A stretch of 64,000 bases of DNA from the NCBI RefSeq assembly GCF_024868665.1, contig NC_079902.1, positions 19,061,407 through 19,125,406 on the forward strand. Reading direction: 5' to 3'. Positions 60,196 through 64,000 of this stretch are shown here, piece by piece. Origin of the DNA: Triplophysa rosa (lineage: Eukaryota > Chordata > Actinopteri > Cypriniformes > Nemacheilidae). The notes beneath the pieces were generated by a model. That model worked only from the letters and a program-made list of their open reading frames with translations. It was not told where the DNA came from and made no database searches. A program made the translations under genes and the position numbers. The first letter of the stretch is position 1, and each line of letters starts with the position of its first letter.

Positions 60196-62655
60196 TAGAA
60201 GAAATATTTTAGATTTGTATTTTACCACAGTAAACTCCTTCTCGCTCTAAATTAGAAACAAACCTGTCCAAAAGAGACACAATTGTCTGTACAATATGGG
60301 TCATGTTTTAAAACCGTGTTTGCTTTAATTGGATCACTGGTCTTTGCACCTTTCAAGTTTCTACTGTATAGACTTCCACTCTGGATTAAAAAGAGAAAAA
60401 ACACATTTGTGTTTTACTGGCTCAAGCAATAAAGCGTTTTATTTATACAATAACATTTTTCTTAACACATTCATAGTTCTTTAACCTTAATGAAAAAAAG
60501 TCATTCAAGGTTCCTGTGAAACTATGTTAGCATTACTCACACTCACATTGTTGAGTTTTTCTTCCAAGGAACTCAAAAGTAATAATTTAGTTGCTCTTTT
60601 CTATACAAAACACATTAAGTGACTAGTTCTAGAGTTATACAGACCACTTCGCAAGATGTAATCACTGGTCCAGAGGCACTTCCGGTTTCATTTTAATTGT
60701 AATTTATTCTTAAATCTTACAAACATAATTCAATCTTAAATATATTAGTTTAACATTTTGATTTGATTATAAATGTTCTGCTGGTTGTATTTTGCACAAA
60801 CAATTATGTAGTGTCCAAAACTGAAACAGGAAGTTCTTCTGAACCAGCGTGGTTTACGTCATCCGAAGTGGCATACATGGAATCTAAAAATGCATAAAAT
60901 CTTTTAAAAGGAATGGAAAAAATGCTTCTATTCTTTCAACCTTAAAATATATCGAAATAACTTTATAACTGCATAAAACACAGAAGTATACTGTGCCAAG
61001 CAAACGCACAAAACTCGCCTGACAGTTAAAGCGAAGGACCCATTTTGTGTCATGGGTCCATATTTCTCAGGCCCATATAATGACGGACACGTGAAGATGT
61101 GATTACAATGCTCACTGACATTTGCTGCACCAGTTCCAATCTCCTCTGAAACAAGCTGCACGAAACAAACACTGTCGCTCAAGTTAATTGAACACACAGC
61201 TTTAAGTGACCTCAGCCTGGGGTTTGCTGTCATTCTTCGGAGAATGCTTCTCACATAATCTGAAGGTTCAAAGACTTTAGCGTTATGCAACAGACATTTG
61301 CAACTGTCCCTTTCATCATGTAAAACACTGTATGACCTTTTGAGGTGCGACTGTTCCTGTATTCCTTTATTGTATACACAAACATGCTTTATAGAAACAA
61401 ATAAGATGACAGAAGGCGTTGCAAGCTAAAGCGCATAGAATAACATCTTTGTTACATAACATTGATTTCATCAAAGGTATGAAATAATGTTATTTTTAAT
61501 TTTAAAACAACCCTTTTAGAATTATCTCCAACAACTTCATGAGATGCTTTTAACACAGCATTGAAGAGCTATCAAGTCCAACTCCACCCAGAAAAAAAGT
61601 CAATGGAAACAGATTTAGTCAAGTGTGTCCAAACTTCTGACTGGCGCTGTGCGCCTAAATATGTTCGATGTTTCTGCCATAAATGCAGATTTTTTTCTAA
61701 TGTGTGGAGAAAACAGACTTTCATGGAAATGAAGTTCAAAAGCTGCTCTTGAATAGCAATAACTTTTCTGCACAATGTTGCAGCAATGGGCAAGAACCAA
61801 AAACAATGTCATCTGTCCACAGGTATGGCATGTAAAAAAAAACGAAAAGCCACATTGCGTAGAGAGGTATGCGACTGAAACACGGTGGGCTCTTGTTTTG
61901 AAAATGCAGATGACCCTGAAACTTGTCTGTGGAAAGTGCTAGAGGTCTGTGGATCTCTTGAATACACAATGTGAAAGCTTGCTATACGATACTCATTTTC
62001 ATCTGAATGGTGAGTTTTTTGTGACCAGCGTATATTCATTGAAGTATTGTAAGTGATCTGTGAATGAACATCTACATTAGTATTAATAGAGGCTGTTATC
62101 GGTGTCCAAAATCTGTATCTTGCATTGCATCCAAGTAGTCCAGTAACACAAAAAGTTTCCTCAAGACTGAGTTTTTATATTTGGCAGACGTGTTACTCTC
62201 TTATTTAACGAGAAAACAAGTGGCAATAAACTGAAAAACATAATAGTTTCCATGAATGTACCAATTTCTCTGGTGTCTTTTCTGTGGCAGAAATATAAAA
62301 AACACTGTGAAATTGACAAGGAAGACACAGACTGTTACAGACTGCTGTGTGATACAGACTTTTTAAACATTTCTTGATGTACATATTATTTGCTTAAAAT
62401 AGCTGTTGAGTGGGATATGGGGAGAAACAGAAGAACATTTGCTAAACATCACGGTCAAGTTCCTTCTTTGGTTTGGTTACAAAGACCTCATCCAATCAAA
62501 TTCCAGTGCAATGTCCTAAAAGGACCCTCATTAGGTAACCATAGTAACAACATCAAATCCTCCTTGAACAAACTTGTGTGCTGCCTGCCAAATCTGGTGA
62601 TCAATATCATAAGCATCTTTATCAGGCTGAATTCACATGCACTGATCAACATATA
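60196..62655. other. no supported gene
   Basis: A minus-strand open frame runs from about 61400 to 60928 (KVFEPSDYVRSILRRMTANP), without start context, splice sites or known motifs; of a length expected by chance in a window this size. Confidence 0.4.
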
Positions 62656-62974
62656 CGCTCTAAAAAATATAGTGCTATACAGCATTAAAAGTGGTTCTTC
62701 GCTCATAATCATAGGGGGACCACTTTTAGTGCTATACAGAACCATATTTGGTGCTTCAGTGGTTCGCTGAAGAACCATACAGGGGCTTAACAGGTTCTTT
62801 ATACGGAAACGGTGCTAAACAGCACCTCGGTCACCCCAAAGAACCTCTGAAAAACCTCTGAAGAACCACTGAAGCACCAAGATATGATGCAATACAGCAT
62901 TTAAAGTGGTTCCCCTATGATTACGAGCAAAGAACCACTTTAAGTGTTATATAGCACCTTTTTTTTTAGAGTGC
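62656..62974. mobile_element. 319-bp inverted-repeat element (GTGCTATA family)
   Basis: Left end CTCTAAAAAATATAGTGCTA and right end with TATAGCACCTTTTTTTTTAG are inverted. Next inward, AAAGTGGTTCTTCGCTCATA pairs with the complement of ATGATTACGAGCAAAGAACC. Between them are repeated GAACCACTGAAGCACC-like words. Non-coding MITE. Confidence 0.7.
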
Positions 62975-63323
62975 ACGAGAACAACATGTACTGCATGAGC
63001 TCTAATTTCAGTAATGAATGAAAGTGGAGTAGAAAGTGCCATATATTTATCTGTTAAATAAACATTTTCATTTATATACACTACTAAAAAATAACGGCGT
63101 AAAGTTTGATGCATTTTTCCCACTTTCTTATCTATCATTCTTTGCACGGTTAAATTATTAAACAAACAGGTGGTAAATGTTACATTTATCCCATAAGAAA
63201 AATCCAACACAATCTCACGCCAATTTGTAACTGTTTTACTAGGTGTATTTGATCTCAGTTACGAATTTCTGTAAGATCGTGGCAAAGTCACAGATGTACG
63301 GAGCCCCTTTAGGGATATGGGGT

Positions 63324-63587
63324 TATCTCGCAAACATTGCTTTCCCTCGCAAAACATTGCGTTCCCTCGCGTTCCCTCGCAAAACATTGCGTTCCCTCGC
63401 AAAACTTTTGCATTCTCTCGCAAACATGTTTGCGTTCTCTCGCAAACATGTTTGCGTTCTCTCGCAAACATGTTTGCGTTCTCTCGCAAACATGTTTGCG
63501 TTCTCTTGCAAAACATTTGCGTTCTCTCGCAAACATATTTGCGTTATCTCGCAAAACTTTTGCGTTCCCTCGCAAAATATTTTGCGA
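63324..63587. repeat. minisatellite of 20-22-bp palindromic units
   Basis: About 13 units built on TCTCGCAAACATGTTTGCGT. Four central units (63418-63505) are identical 22-mers; outer units are 19-21 bp, one is cut to 10 bp, and they are more diverged. Each 22-mer contains the palindrome CGCAAACATGTTTGCG. As 22 is not a multiple of 3, three units give a 22-residue period in any frame (ANMFAFSRKHVCVLSQTCLR), and lack of stops keeps several frames on both strands open. The resulting 85-140-codon frames should not be called genes. Confidence 0.9.
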
Positions 63588-64000
63588 GTTCTGACAAACA
63601 CTTCATGTTTAATGTCCTGCTGGCAGAATTTAAGACTAGCTCCGTACATAAACATTGGTCTATAGTTCCCAGACCAATAACTCGTGAGCTAAACGTTCTT
63701 ATAACACAAATGACACCTCATTCTATGTAACGTAAACAATGAATTTTAACTTAATTTTCAACAAATTGAGCCTTGTATTGGCTGAGACAAAAGTCTGTAA
63801 AGTGCAAAACCCGAAGATCATTAGGCTACGAAAAATAGTCATTAACTTCAGTGCTACATACTGTAGTATAACTAAAACCAGTTTAAATTCAGCAGGAGAG
63901 CATTAATGTGTAAACTGAATTTGGTGAGATTTGTGTAACATTTAAGTTATTAATGACTATTTTTGTAGTAACGCTTTTCGGATTTACAGTCATTTTGCAG
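63588..64000. other. no gene seen
   Basis: AT-rich sequence to the window end; nothing recognised. Confidence 0.5.

Noticed and set aside
60928..61400. Long minus-strand open frame with a protein-like look
   Set aside because: No ATG in a sensible place, no splice sites, no known motif; one frame of this length is expected by chance in 64 kb.
63324..63587. CRISPR-like array
   Set aside because: Units are contiguous, palindromic and without unique spacers, and the DNA is eukaryotic.
63243..63730. Plus- and minus-strand open frames of 85-140 codons
   Set aside because: They are translations of the 22-bp minisatellite in different frames; the repeated peptide follows from the DNA period.

Overview
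The window looks like intron-rich, repeat-dense nuclear DNA of a ray-finned fish, most likely a cyprinid. The evidence is vertebrate-type splice sites, two exons of a metazoan secreted metalloprotease, and many short non-autonomous DNA transposons whose ends resemble families I know from zebrafish and carp; this last point is recognition from memory, not a search. There are no bacterial-type genes, operons or CRISPR arrays.

Only one protein-coding gene is firmly supported. Exons 1 and 2 of an ADAMTS gene of the procollagen N-proteinase group (ADAMTS2/3/14, closest by eye to ADAMTS2) lie on the minus strand at 32532-32448 and 30987-30596. They are separated by a 1.46 kb intron and joined in a matching phase. 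They encode a signal peptide and the first part of the propeptide. No exon 3 was recognised to the left, so bases 1-30595 are read as the start of a very long intron 2. A CpG-containing probable promoter lies at about 32533-32850. Bases from about 32850 to 64000 are 5' intergenic sequence.

The rest is mainly mobile DNA. Main items: two copies of a 1.65 kb hAT-type element (17724-19376 and 46839-48504), each with its own perfect 8-bp target-site duplication; a TTAA-flanked element carrying a decayed THAP-domain exon with a splice donor (22544-23880); and a long-inverted-repeat element (45929-48911) with 256-bp arms about 98% identical, internal tandem units, a 64-bp-arm hairpin, and the second hAT copy nested inside it. 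There are also several families of short inverted-repeat elements, some nested in each other, tRNA-derived SINE pieces and LINE 3' ends.

Unexplained structures include a 177-bp palindromic element built from ACGCGTTAA-like words (57780-57956), a perfect 68-bp palindrome (55459-55526), and a 13-unit minisatellite that stays open in several reading frames (63324-63587). Three GC-rich coding-like islands could be exons of genes I do not recognise; the best is a minus-strand terminal-exon candidate at 55719-55951 with a strong acceptor, an in-frame stop and a nearby AATAAA. I did not find a convincing new biological system; the strongest leads are the composite nested element at 45.9-48.9 kb and the palindromic elements.
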